A stretch of DNA of 25,958 nucleotides. It comes from JAFEBO01 sp036392375. Its GTDB lineage: Bacteria > Planctomycetota > Phycisphaerae > Phycisphaerales > UBA1924. Location of the stretch: contig DASVYC010000037.1 in assembly GCA_036392375.1 (NCBI GenBank), forward strand, positions 1 to 25,958, in the 5' to 3' direction. A model generated the notes under the pieces. The model made no database searches. It was not told the origin of the DNA and worked only from the letters and a program-made list of their open reading frames with translations. The position numbers and the translations under genes were made by a program. This document shows positions 1-7,411 of this stretch, piece after piece; position 1 is the first letter of the stretch; every line of letters begins with the position of its first letter.

Positions 1-98
1 GCCCCAAGATCGGCGCGACGGCTGAGATCGACCTGCAGTATCAGGCCGTGCAGCGTCAGATGCAGCATCTGTTCAAACTCCTGCGGTTGGCGGCCTGA
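1..98 (+). CDS. 3' end of an unidentified gene (partial)
   Basis: An open frame enters from the left edge, in phase from base 3, and reads 31 residues to a TGA at 96-98. Most codons end in G or C, as in the confirmed genes here. The tail is Gln/Leu-rich and probably helical (AVQRQMQHLFKLL), like the end of a coiled coil. A perfect 8-bp inverted repeat follows four bases after the stop, which fits a genuine gene end. The family cannot be told from so little sequence. It points toward the primase gene at 563-2911, so the two are convergent across a 460-bp spacer. Confidence 0.5.
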   Translation, partial: PKIGATAEIDLQYQAVQRQMQHLFKLLRLAA

Positions 99-101
99 CG
101 C

Positions 102-121
102 ATCGACAATGTGTTGTCGAT
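102..121 (+). terminator. Short hairpin after the partial gene
   Basis: ATCGACAA (102-109) and TTGTCGAT (114-121) form a perfect 8-bp stem with the loop TGTG, just after the stop at 98. No T-tract follows, so it may stabilise the 3' end or be a weak terminator rather than a strong factor-independent one. Confidence 0.35.
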
Positions 122-260
122 CGCGCGCGACGAAGCGTCTATTGAACCCCTCCCCTCCCCCGTTCGGACTCCGGCTGTAAGGCTCCGGGTAGGCGCTGCC
201 TGGCACGCCAACTGCATGCCCGAAACCGTGCGTCGATGGCGTGCGAACCGCACGCCGGTT

Positions 261-427
261 GCCCGTTGCGCCGAACCTGTTGCGCGCCCGTCGCGCCCGC
301 GCCGGCGCGGGGGGGGTGGGCGCAACAGGTAGTAAAGAGGGGGGTGTGTTGTTGTTTTCTCCATGATTTCTCGATGTTCCCGCGATGAACCTATTGCGCG
401 CAAGAGGTTGCAATAGGCGCAACAGGT
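261..427. repeat. Cluster of 11-bp repeats (ACCTGTTGCGC), iteron-like
   Basis: The 11-mer ACCTGTTGCGC is at 275-285, and its exact reverse complement GCGCAACAGGT is at 320-330 and 417-427. One-mismatch copies are ACCTATTGCGC at 389-399 and GCGCAAGAGGT at 398-408. These two meet head to head to make a near-perfect 20-bp palindrome at 389-408 around TTGCGCGCAA. A weaker copy (two mismatches) is at 261-271. CCTATTGC (390-397) also pairs with GCAATAGG (410-417). Placement next to a primase-polymerase/helicase gene suggests a replication origin or a multi-site operator; this is inference. Confidence 0.6.
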
Positions 428-562
428 TGCTGCGCACCTCCGCTGGTGCAGCGGAAGCGAGGGTCCGCGCTCGTGCTCGCGCTGCGCCGGAGCGGTTCGG
501 AGCGCGGTTTGAGAGGCAAGGACGGCGTCGCAGACCGGTTCTGGCGGCTTTGGAGCGCGTGT

Positions 563-2911
563 TCATGCTTCGGCCACGTCCTCGATGAGCCTGTACAGCC
601 GCTGGGGCGAGCCGCCGGTGGCCCGCTCGGCGAACTGGATGCGGCGCTGATCCATCAGCGCCTGCCGGACCTCGTCGTGCTCGCGGGGCGACCAGGCCAA
701 TCGCCGGCTCAGTTGCCAGAAGGGCATCCACGGGTCGGCGGGGTGTTTGACCGCCCATTCCCGGAGCACGCGGATCATCGCCTTGCACTGGCTCTCGAAG
801 TCGCCGGCGCTGACGTGCTGGCTGGCCTTGAAGAGCATGCGGCGGGTCTGGTGTTCAACCAAGGCCCACGCCCAGTTCACCCCTTCGACGGAGATCTCGG
901 GATAGCGGTGCCCAATACTGCATGCATGCACGAGCGCGAGACGCCGGGCTTTCTCGTTGGCGCGGGCCCACAGTGCCATCCCCGCATGATCCGACTTGCC
1001 TTCGGCCTCGGCGTACGCGGCATCGGCCAGGGCGCGAATCTCGCCGAGGCGCGTTCGTGCGTCGGGCGTGGGCTCTACAAGTTTGGGCTCGGGGTGCGCG
1101 GTCTTCAGGTTGCCCTTGCCCGGCTTGAACTCCGCCCACCACCGCGCCCGCTTAAGGATCGACCTGGGGAGTTCACGCACATCGACGTCCTGGCCGAGCC
1201 CGCGGCGGCCGGCCTCGAAGATGAGCATGCGTGCGAAGAAGCCGTTGGAGAGCATCTTGGGCGACAGCGCCTCATAGAAGATGTCCGGGATCGCCGTCCC
1301 GAAGAGGCACAGGCACGGCTGATCGATGATGCGGGGCTCCTCGTCGCTGGCCTTGACGCGGAGCGGGTAGATCGTGTTGGCCGAGGTGTACAACTTCAGG
1401 AGCGTTTGCATGATGCCCTCGTACCGAGGGTCCCGCTTGGTGCCGTACCCGCTGATCGCCTGCATGAGCGTGTCGATCTCGTCGGTCTGAAAGAGCATCA
1501 CGGACGTCAGGTGCATCCGGTCCTCGAGGCCTTCGCCACTGGCGAAGCCGTCCGCGACCGCGCCGGCCATGTCGGCGCTCGCGAGGATCCGCTGGTTGAC
1601 CTTGCGCGGGAAGTCTTTGCCCGTGCCGGTGTTGGCCAGGCCCAGAAGATAGATCGCGGTGCGGTTGTCCTGCGGGTCGCGGACCTTCCGGCCCGCCAGC
1701 GCGGCTTGCAACGCCACCGCGCCGCAGAACGCCAGCACCGGCTCGGGGTACGGCGCGTTGGCGAGCGTGTAATCGATGACTTCGTCGATGAACCCCGGCA
1801 CGCGCAGGAGCGACGGCGGCACGGGGCCGGGATCGATCGGCGCGGCCGGCGGCGGCTCGGCCTGCGGGGTTGTGACCTTGAAGGAGGACAGATCGACATC
1901 GCCGGAGGCTGGTTCCGCACCGAATCCCTCGCGCCGCAGCGCCCGGGCGGCCGCCGCGAAGTCGCCGTCGTGCTTGAGCAGCGTGTAGACCGCGAAGATC
2001 GAGTAGCCGCGCCCGTCCTCGAAGGGCGGGGCGTTGGTCGAGAACACATAGAACACGCCGCCCTTGAGCGTGGCGCTGCAGCCCCGATCCTTGCCGGGGC
2101 GGGCCCAGTGCTCGTTCTCGCCCCCGCTCACCCGAGTCCAGCCGTGCTCGACCAATAGGTCCCGGACATCGCCGCGCTGGTTGAAGTCATCGCCCGGCTT
2201 CAGGTCGCCGGGGGATGAGGCCGAGGATGCCTTGGGACGCGGACCATCCTCCACAGGATGCTGGGCCTCGTTGAGCTCCCATGCGCAGGCCAGCAAGCAC
2301 TCTCGCTCCTCGGATTTGATGACCGGCAACGCGGCAAGATCGCCAGCCTCGAGCACATACCCGTTCGACGGCGCGCACAGGAACATCCCGCCCTCGCCGC
2401 GGGTCTCGATCATCGTGGCGACCGCACGCCAACAGCCATCGACACCCTTCCGCGGAGTGAATCGCTTGCCCGCAACCTCGATCGGATCAGCCCCGGGTGC
2501 GTCGAAGGACCGTTGCGCGAGTTTCATGTTGCCGCAAACCGGGTCCGAACACCGGTATGCGACATGGCGACCGCCCGAGGGTGTGGTCTCGACGACAAGG
2601 CGATCGATGAGGCCCGGGCACACCGCCTCGACCCGCTCGCGCCACGGCTCGAAGGCAGCGCCGGCCAGGTCGAAGTCGATCATCTCGAGGTTACCCGAGA
2701 CGCGTCCGCACACCAGGCACAGATCACGCCGGGCGGGCCCGGCGAACCATCGCGCGTGCTCCGCTGGCGTTGGGAGCCGCGTCTGGTACGACTTCCACGA
2801 GCGCAGGGCAACGCGCTTGTCGTCGCCCTCGCGGATCGCCGGCAGTACGCAGAGCCCCGCGGCGGCATATCGCCGGGCCGCGTCCAGGGTTGAGGGCAAC
2901 GGGAGCGTCAT
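563..2911 (-). CDS. Primase-polymerase / DUF3987-type helicase fusion protein
   Basis: This 782-residue protein should prime and unwind DNA for replication of the element. The N-terminal 190 residues are a bifunctional primase-polymerase (prim-pol) domain: the metal-binding D-x-D is D79/D81 (MIDFD), and the SGGRH motif gives H116. A linker region near 285-330 (FYVFST...YSIFAVYTLL...AARALRREGF) is typical of these fusions. The C-terminal half is a P-loop ATPase of the DUF3987 kind, with Walker A at 426-433 (NTGTGKD) and Walker B ending in D477-E478. I start at ATG 2911, not the longer frame, because that ATG overlaps the upstream stop (ATGA, 2908-2911) and has a GGGAGGTG ribosome site. It is the last gene of a coupled leftward operon. 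Fusions of this sort occur in phages, satellites and plasmids. Confidence 0.87.
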   Translation of the reverse strand: MTLPLPSTLDAARRYAAAGLCVLPAIREGDDKRVALRSWKSYQTRLPTPAEHARWFAGPARRDLCLVCGRVSGNLEMIDFDLAGAAFEPWRERVEAVCPGLIDRLVVETTPSGGRHVAYRCSDPVCGNMKLAQRSFDAPGADPIEVAGKRFTPRKGVDGCWRAVATMIETRGEGGMFLCAPSNGYVLEAGDLAALPVIKSEERECLLACAWELNEAQHPVEDGPRPKASSASSPGDLKPGDDFNQRGDVRDLLVEHGWTRVSGGENEHWARPGKDRGCSATLKGGVFYVFSTNAPPFEDGRGYSIFAVYTLLKHDGDFAAAARALRREGFGAEPASGDVDLSSFKVTTPQAEPPPAAPIDPGPVPPSLLRVPGFIDEVIDYTLANAPYPEPVLAFCGAVALQAALAGRKVRDPQDNRTAIYLLGLANTGTGKDFPRKVNQRILASADMAGAVADGFASGEGLEDRMHLTSVMLFQTDEIDTLMQAISGYGTKRDPRYEGIMQTLLKLYTSANTIYPLRVKASDEEPRIIDQPCLCLFGTAIPDIFYEALSPKMLSNGFFARMLIFEAGRRGLGQDVDVRELPRSILKRARWWAEFKPGKGNLKTAHPEPKLVEPTPDARTRLGEIRALADAAYAEAEGKSDHAGMALWARANEKARRLALVHACSIGHRYPEISVEGVNWAWALVEHQTRRMLFKASQHVSAGDFESQCKAMIRVLREWAVKHPADPWMPFWQLSRRLAWSPREHDEVRQALMDQRRIQFAERATGGSPQRLYRLIEDVAEA

Positions 2912-3495
2912 TCGAACGGCACCTCCCACGCCAGCGCGCGGTCGAGCGCTTCGGCGGGAGAGGCATGCATGTGCGCGGTCGTCCGCGGGCAGTTGCGAGC
3001 GAACCACATCTGCCGCGCCAGGTCCCGCGACGCGAACGCCAGGTACACCGGCTTACCGAGCATGTGCGCCCAGCCGAGCTCGAGCAGCGTGGCGTGGCAG
3101 TCCGTGGCATTGATCCACGCAAAGAACAGGTCCGACTCTCTAATCCACTCCATGCACAGCCCCGGAACCACCCAGCGGGGGCGACTATTCACTGGCGCGG
3201 GCCACGATGGACTTGAGTCGTGCTGCCCGACGCCCGCGTGCCATCCGACCCACTCGTGGCTCTCGCCGCCGAACGGCACGAAGTGCGGCCCAGTGAAGAT
3301 GAAACGGCCGCAGTCGATCGGCTGTCCGAACGGCGAGACGCCCAGTTGCGGCACCAGCGGCAACCGCCAGTTGCCCGATCCGTGCATCTTCCCGGCGAGG
3401 TACACACGACGCCTGGGCCGGGGACTGGACGCAGCCGCCACGGCGGACCGGGGCGTTGTGCTGGGCGGGATTGATGAGAGTGTGCGAGTCGTCAT
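2908..3495 (-). CDS. Nucleoside 2-deoxyribosyltransferase-like protein
   Basis: The 195-residue protein has the signature of the nucleoside 2-deoxyribosyltransferase fold: a first strand RVYLAGKMHG (30-39), an aspartate-bearing strand ESDLFFAWI (120-128), and a LLELGWAHMLGKPVYLAF stretch in which E139 corresponds to the usual nucleophilic Glu. Family members cleave or exchange bases on deoxynucleosides or related nucleotides. The actual substrate here is unknown. A middle segment (about 60-105, His/Gly/Trp-rich) is longer than in classical enzymes. The first 28 residues are low-complexity and probably unstructured. The gene is coupled at both ends by ATGA overlaps with the sigma-like gene and the primase gene, so it may serve nucleotide supply or signalling during element replication. 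Confidence 0.72.
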   Translation of the reverse strand: MTTRTLSSIPPSTTPRSAVAAASSPRPRRRVYLAGKMHGSGNWRLPLVPQLGVSPFGQPIDCGRFIFTGPHFVPFGGESHEWVGWHAGVGQHDSSPSWPAPVNSRPRWVVPGLCMEWIRESDLFFAWINATDCHATLLELGWAHMLGKPVYLAFASRDLARQMWFARNCPRTTAHMHASPAEALDRALAWEVPFE

Positions 3496-4040
3496 GACAT
3501 GTGCTCCGAGAATCCGACGGATTCGAAGTGGCGGCGCAGCGCGGCTGTTGCCGCAGCGCCGAGCGAGGGGCGACGGCGGCCATCCGTGGCCGCTTCCAGG
3601 AAGTCGTTGCAGACAGTGGCGAGGTCTTCGGGCAGAGCGTCGATCGCGGCGCGAACGTCGAGTTCGAAATCCCGCCGAGCGATTGGGGATGCCGAGGTGA
3701 GCGACGGGTACCGCCCGTGCCCCGCCGCCATCGCATCGTCAATGGGGACGGTCGTCGACCGGCCGCCACGCTTCGCGGCATGCTGGGTCCGGAGTATCGA
3801 TGTACCGGCCCGGGTCATGGCGATGGCAAGGAATGCCATAGGCCGACCTCGCGACGGATCGAACTTCGGCCAGCGTTCCAGTGCGGCCAGAATGAGATCG
3901 GCGCGAAGATCCGCCGCGTCGTCGACGGGATAGCGGTTGCCGGTCAGACGGTTCGCGATCCCGTGGGCGGTCGCACCAAGTCGATCCAGATCGAGCGACG
4001 CGAACCGCTGAGACGTTGACGCCGTGGCGCACTCAGCCAT
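3492..4040 (-). CDS. Sigma-factor-like DNA-binding protein
   Basis: This is a 182-residue protein with two regions that look like the core of small sigma factors. Residues about 35-85 (NRYPVDDAADLRADLILAAL, then WPKFDPSRG, then FLAIAMTRAGTSILR) resemble sigma region 2, including the conserved FDP..G turn before a long helix. Residues about 127-160 (AIDALPEDLATVCNDFLEA) resemble region 4, although the helix-turn-helix is weak and may be degenerate. It could direct RNA polymerase to element promoters or act as a repurposed regulator. The start ATG at 4040 overlaps the upstream gene by 8 bp, and its stop overlaps the next start as ATGA. The family call rests on pattern only; a dedicated sigma assignment needs a profile search. 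Confidence 0.62.
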   Translation of the reverse strand: MAECATASTSQRFASLDLDRLGATAHGIANRLTGNRYPVDDAADLRADLILAALERWPKFDPSRGRPMAFLAIAMTRAGTSILRTQHAAKRGGRSTTVPIDDAMAAGHGRYPSLTSASPIARRDFELDVRAAIDALPEDLATVCNDFLEAATDGRRRPSLGAAATAALRRHFESVGFSEHMS

Positions 4041-4371
4041 GCGTCACCTCCTCCACGATCAACCGCGCAGGCAATCCGTGACGAACCTCGATGGCGACGG
4101 TGGCGACGCCAACGACGGCCAGCTCAGCGAGAAGATCAACCACCGCGCTCTTGACAGCAAAGTCAGCGTCGCCAACCCGCTTCGGGCTCGACGATTCGGC
4201 CCCGAGCCTGACCTCTCGGATCACGCGGGGAGGCGGATCGAACACGGGCCGGCCGGCCGAGACGCTGAGCGACTCGATCCGGCCGAACCCGATGCGATGC
4301 ATCATTGCGATTAGCCGCTGTGAGCCTTCATCGAGCGATGCCTTGCGAACCTGGGCGTTGGTGCTGTTCAA
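4033..4371 (-). CDS. Conserved small protein of planctomycete elements, unknown function
   Basis: This 112-residue protein has no function I can name. A central motif (RIGFGRIESLSV, then GRPVFDPPPRVIREVRLG) looks like a small beta-rich core, followed by an amphipathic helix (FAVKSAVVDLLAELA) and a final strand pair. I recall similar proteins beside sigma-like genes in planctomycete elements, from memory only. The start is a TTG at 4371 that overlaps the upstream TGA (TTGA) and has an AAGGCGG ribosome site. The first ATG (4305) would remove residues preceding the motif. It lies between the HTH gene and the sigma-like gene in a coupled operon, so a regulatory partner role is possible. Confidence 0.62.
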   Translation of the reverse strand: MNSTNAQVRKASLDEGSQRLIAMMHRIGFGRIESLSVSAGRPVFDPPPRVIREVRLGAESSSPKRVGDADFAVKSAVVDLLAELAVVGVATVAIEVRHGLPARLIVEEVTHG

Positions 4372-4625
4372 GCCGCACCGCCTTGGCCGAGCGGCGTGCG
4401 GCGGCGGTCGATGCCGTCGAGTTCTCGGCGAACCTGCTCGATGGCCCGGCGGTCAAACAGTCGGACGCGACCGGCCAGGGCAGCCGGTTTGATCCACGGG
4501 CGGGTCGCCAGGACTCGCACGACCCGGTGAATGGGTTCGTCCAGTTCGCTGGCGATCACGCCGGCGGTGATCAGCGCGGGCGGTGGTGTCGTATCGATAC
4601 GGCGGGGTGGGGGCGCGATTCCCAT
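4368..4625 (-). CDS. AlpA/MerR-like small HTH protein (excisionase-like)
   Basis: The 85-residue protein is nearly all one winged helix-turn-helix domain. LITAGVIASELDEPIHRVVRVL (about 18-39) forms the HTH, RPWIKPAALAGRVRLFDR is the wing with the usual final strand, and RAIEQVRRELDGI is the closing helix. This is the layout of AlpA and MerR-type DNA binders, which include excisionases of integrated elements. The start ATG at 4625 has a GGAG ribosome site about 10 bases upstream. It opens the operon that ends with the primase gene. The repeats at 4675-4741 just upstream are a natural candidate for its own binding site. Whether it acts in excision, replication control or transcription is not decided by sequence. 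Confidence 0.72.
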   Translation of the reverse strand: MGIAPPPRRIDTTPPPALITAGVIASELDEPIHRVVRVLATRPWIKPAALAGRVRLFDRRAIEQVRRELDGIDRRRTPLGQGGAA

Positions 4626-4674
4626 GACGGCGGCTCCGATCCCGGGCGGCGTGCCCGGCTACCAGACCGCGGGT

Positions 4675-4741
4675 GGTCGCGCGACCGCCCTGGATGTCTC
4701 GGGATTCGCAGGACAGCAACCGGTCGCGACTGGTCGCGACC
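4675..4741. promoter_or_regulatory. Palindromic repeats GGTCGCG(CG)ACC upstream of HTH operon
   Basis: The spacer between the two leftward genes holds GGTCGCGCGACC (4675-4686), a perfect 12-bp palindrome. It also holds two copies of GTCGCGAC at 4723-4730 and 4733-4740, spaced exactly 10 bp apart, the second extending to GGTCGCGACC (4732-4741). One-helical-turn spacing suggests side-by-side protein binding. The site precedes the small HTH gene (start 4625) and follows the larger HTH gene (stop 4767), so either product could bind it. Confidence 0.5.
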
Positions 4742-4766
4742 GCCCGTCCAGTGTCTTGTCGCAGCA

Positions 4767-5903
4767 TTACCGCTCGGGCCGCTTCTTGGCGACCTTGTGC
4801 TGGCGGTCCTCGCGTAGCCGTTCGGCTCGCTGCTCAGCGGCGAGCTTCGCGATGATCTCATCACGGTCGCCGGGTGTGTCCTCGTCCCCCGCGTGATACG
4901 CGTCGAGGGGTTCGCCCGCATCAATCCGGGCATCAACCGCTTCCTGGGCCGCCCTTGCCTCGGCGAGAGTCTCGCCATGCGTCTCCGACGAGCCGACTTC
5001 CCGAGCCTTCTTTGCCTTCTCGGCCTCTTTGCGGCGAGCCTTCAAGTACGCGGACCGCTCGATCGCCTTTGTCATCGTGGACGACCCGCAACCGATGATT
5101 CTGGCAAGTTCGTTCCGGCCCGGGAAGAACCCGCCGTGCTTCTTGACGTGTGCCTCGGCCAGGCTCATGGCTTCCTGCCAGGTCATGGTGTCAGCCTGTG
5201 ATTCCTTCGCGCTGCCGCCGCTGCTCTCGCGAGCCGAACCGCTCACGATGGCCTCGACCATCGGCAAGATCGCGTCCCGGAACGCCGCGGCGATGTCGGC
5301 GGCGTTCGTCAGGTTCACCTGTGTCGGACCGGCCGTCTTCGAAGCGCCGCCTGGTTCCGCAGCAACCCCGCGCAGTGCGACGAGCGTCCCGGTACCGTGA
5401 ACCGGTGGCCGATCCTCGAGACTCCCGGCCTTCATCACAAAGTCGATGACCCGCTCACGGCTGCCAATGAGCGCCGCGTGGTCCCGGGTCAACTTCGTGT
5501 CCAGCGGCACGCCCAGATCCGCCCTCGCGAGCAGGCCGTGCTCGGTGAGCCGCCATTCGTCGCCACCGACTTTCGTCACTCTGAACGGCCGGACGGCCCC
5601 CTCGGATCCCCGACGCCATTGGTCGATCGCCGCGGACCACCGGCTCCAGGATTCCGCCAGCAAAGGCTCGATCGCCTGAAGCAGTCCGGCCTCTCCGGTC
5701 ACCGCGACCGTCGCTTCGATAGCCTCACCCTGACCCGCCATTCCCAGACGGATGGAGCTTCGTCGCTCCACAAGTCCTGCTCCCACAAGCAGCAAGATCG
5801 CCCGCTGTTCGGTCACCGAGAGCTGGTCAGTGTCCACCGACTGCCACCGATCGGGGATACGCCGGAGGAGAGATTCGATCGCGTTGGTCAGGTCCTGAGT
5901 CAT
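4767..5903 (-). CDS. HTH and coiled-coil protein, possible replication or partition regulator
   Basis: This 378-residue protein is not assigned to a named family. The N-terminal half alternates helices and strands like a winged helix (SVTEQRAILLLVGAGLVERR, then WRLTEHGLLARADLGV). Around 265-310 is a clear DNA-binding pattern, FFPGRNELARIIGCGSSTM followed by TKAIERSAYLKARRKEAE, with the helix-turn-helix at about ELARIIGCGSSTMTKAI. The last 80 residues are charged, Ala/Glu/Arg-rich and probably coiled coil. It could be a replication initiator, partition protein or repressor of the element. The start is uncertain: ATG 5903 and an in-frame ATG at 5951 both lack a clear ribosome site. It is transcribed divergently from the gene at 6054. 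Confidence 0.6.
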   Translation of the reverse strand: MTQDLTNAIESLLRRIPDRWQSVDTDQLSVTEQRAILLLVGAGLVERRSSIRLGMAGQGEAIEATVAVTGEAGLLQAIEPLLAESWSRWSAAIDQWRRGSEGAVRPFRVTKVGGDEWRLTEHGLLARADLGVPLDTKLTRDHAALIGSRERVIDFVMKAGSLEDRPPVHGTGTLVALRGVAAEPGGASKTAGPTQVNLTNAADIAAAFRDAILPMVEAIVSGSARESSGGSAKESQADTMTWQEAMSLAEAHVKKHGGFFPGRNELARIIGCGSSTMTKAIERSAYLKARRKEAEKAKKAREVGSSETHGETLAEARAAQEAVDARIDAGEPLDAYHAGDEDTPGDRDEIIAKLAAEQRAERLREDRQHKVAKKRPER

Positions 5904-6053
5904 GCAGGCATGATCGTAAACCGCCTCAGACCGGGCGGCCCTGCGATTCATGGCCTGGGGGCTATGCGACATGGCGTTTGCGTATTCAGAGGATGAAGGC
6001 GGGGGCATCTCCGCCCAGCCAGTCACCCAACAACGAGCACGAGGAGCTCCCAC

Positions 6054-6383
6054 ATGTCGACTGCCCAAGCCGTCCAGGCTCGCCCATCACCCGCCGAGAA
6101 GATTCGCAAGTTCATCGAGGACAACGGAGGTGAGTACCAGCGGTGGTTCATCGGTGTGACCAGCAACCCCCGCGAGCAACTGCTGGGAGAGCATTCGATC
6201 ACCTCCGCGTCCGATCCGTTCCTGATCGTCGGCTGTGATTCGGGGGAACAAGCCCGTCGGACCGAGCTTTCCCTGCGGAAGAAACACGGTGGCTGGGGCA
6301 AGCGGTTCGATTTCGTGGACCCGGCCGCCATCTTCGTCTACGCGTTCCGGCTGAGCGCGACCACGGTCCCCAGTTGGCGCTAA
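6054..6383 (+). CDS. Small protein, possibly GIY-YIG-like nuclease fold
   Basis: A 109-residue protein whose ATG follows AGGAGC by 8 bases. YQRWFIGVTSNPREQLLGEH (28-47) resembles the second half of a GIY-YIG signature (YIG strand followed by an Arg-bearing helix). A later helix with Glu (EQARRTELSLRKKHGG) is where the catalytic Glu of that fold would lie. A canonical GIY strand is not evident, so this may be a divergent or inactive member, or an unrelated small alpha/beta protein. It is one of only two rightward genes within the leftward element and ends before a strong terminator, so it has its own transcription unit. That is a typical place for accessory or defence cargo, which is inference. 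Confidence 0.6.
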   Translation: MSTAQAVQARPSPAEKIRKFIEDNGGEYQRWFIGVTSNPREQLLGEHSITSASDPFLIVGCDSGEQARRTELSLRKKHGGWGKRFDFVDPAAIFVYAFRLSATTVPSWR

Positions 6384-6400
6384 CCAGGCCCTCGTAGCTC

Positions 6401-6444
6401 GCCCGGCGGACCGGCTCGGGAACCCGGCCGCCCGCCGGGCTTTT
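6401..6444 (+). terminator. Factor-independent terminator
   Basis: GCCCGGCGG (6401-6409) pairs perfectly with CCGCCGGGC (6432-6440), and TTTT follows at 6441-6444. An alternative inner stem is CCCGGC (6423-6428) with GCCGGG (6434-6439). It lies 18 bases after the stop of the small gene ending at 6383, so it separates that gene from the next rightward gene. Confidence 0.72.
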
Positions 6445-6487
6445 CCGATCCCGCCGAGCGATCCGCGCAGGGCGGTTACGCTTCGAT

Positions 6488-7411
6488 ATGGCCGGCCAGC
6501 AGCGAACAATCGGCGAAGCGGCGCAATTCGTGATTGACGAGCTGCGCAATCGGGGCGTTACCGTAAGCCCAAGCTGCCGCCTTGGCAGATACGCGGCGCA
6601 GTTCGCAAAGAACGCGTATGCGAGGCCTATGGGAGACAACGACCAGTCGCACCTGCTCGAAGGCCTCATGGCAATGCGCGACGTCGAGGAGATCGCCATG
6701 ATCCTCGACGAATTCCCCACGGCCACGAAGGAGGAACTGCGTCGCCTAATCGACGACGCGATACTGCCTCGGATCGATCACTCCACACCCGGTCGCGACC
6801 GACAGCTCGAGCTTTTCATCGGAGCAATCTGTCGCCGCGGCGGGATGGCAGTTCGCATGGACCGCGAACCTGACTTGTGGTGCGAGGCATCGCGAGTCTG
6901 GCTCGGACTCGCCGTAAAGCGAGTGCGAAGCATGGCGAAGTTCGAGGCGAACCTGACGGATGGAGCGGAACAGATTCAGCGGTCTCATTTGGCCTATGGG
7001 CTCGTCTGCCTCGACATGAGCCTGGGCTGGAACCCAAACATCGAGACGGTGCTGACCAAGCGAACGCCATCCGAAGTTGCGTTCGACTACCGCGAGCGGA
7101 TTTTCCGACTGCTGGACGAGCGGAACAGCGTGCTCGCGGACGCCTGGGCACGATTCCCGAAGGTGCTCGGGCTGCTTTGCATTGATCTCACCTTCACTCA
7201 TCACGAGCCGATCGGGTGGTTTCGCGACCAGTGCAGTATCTTCAGCATGTCGCATCGGAATGACCGTCTTCGCGGTCGGGTGGCGGGCGCGTTCCGGTCA
7301 GGCTGGATCAGCGGCAGTCCGAACTGTGTGGACATGGACCAGGTGCCCCGGACGGGCCGATTCGTCAGCCCGCCAGTAGACAAGATCATGCCGCTTCGTC
7401 CGGGCTCATGA
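6488..7411 (+). CDS. Unknown protein with possible PD-(D/E)XK nuclease-like core
   Basis: This 307-residue protein belongs to no family I can name. Residues 1-100 are helical. Residues 102-180 look like a restriction-endonuclease-like core: a helix with E108 (RDRQLELFIGAICRRGG), a strand-turn with D129 (EPDL), then strand WLGLAVKRV with K144, a positively charged helix (SMAKFEANLTDGAEQI), and a further strand GLVCLDMSL. The acidic residue normally two before the Lys is Ala142 here, so activity is doubtful or a residue has migrated. The C-terminal third has no recognised motif. The gene overlaps the convergent HTH gene by 6 bp at the 3' ends (7406-7411). Its position between the element's core blocks suggests cargo. 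Confidence 0.65.
   Translation: MAGQQRTIGEAAQFVIDELRNRGVTVSPSCRLGRYAAQFAKNAYARPMGDNDQSHLLEGLMAMRDVEEIAMILDEFPTATKEELRRLIDDAILPRIDHSTPGRDRQLELFIGAICRRGGMAVRMDREPDLWCEASRVWLGLAVKRVRSMAKFEANLTDGAEQIQRSHLAYGLVCLDMSLGWNPNIETVLTKRTPSEVAFDYRERIFRLLDERNSVLADAWARFPKVLGLLCIDLTFTHHEPIGWFRDQCSIFSMSHRNDRLRGRVAGAFRSGWISGSPNCVDMDQVPRTGRFVSPPVDKIMPLRPGS

Larger units (their letters stand above)
99..562. other. Non-coding spacer with repeat cluster
   Basis: No open frame here looks like a protein: the candidates are Arg/Pro-rich and without recognisable motifs. The stretch holds a hairpin (102-121), the repeat cluster at 261-427, two G-runs (309-316 and 339-344) and a relatively T-rich segment near 345-385. 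It lies downstream of the primase/helicase gene, where a replication origin or element operator would be plausible. Confidence 0.5.

Noticed and set aside
446..2158. 570-residue open frame on the plus strand
   Set aside because: It lies opposite the prim-pol/helicase gene, has no family motifs, and is an expected mirror frame in GC-rich coding DNA.
2064..3113. 349-residue plus-strand frame
   Set aside because: Ser/Arg/Pro-rich sequence antisense to the primase and deoxyribosyltransferase-like genes, with no domain.
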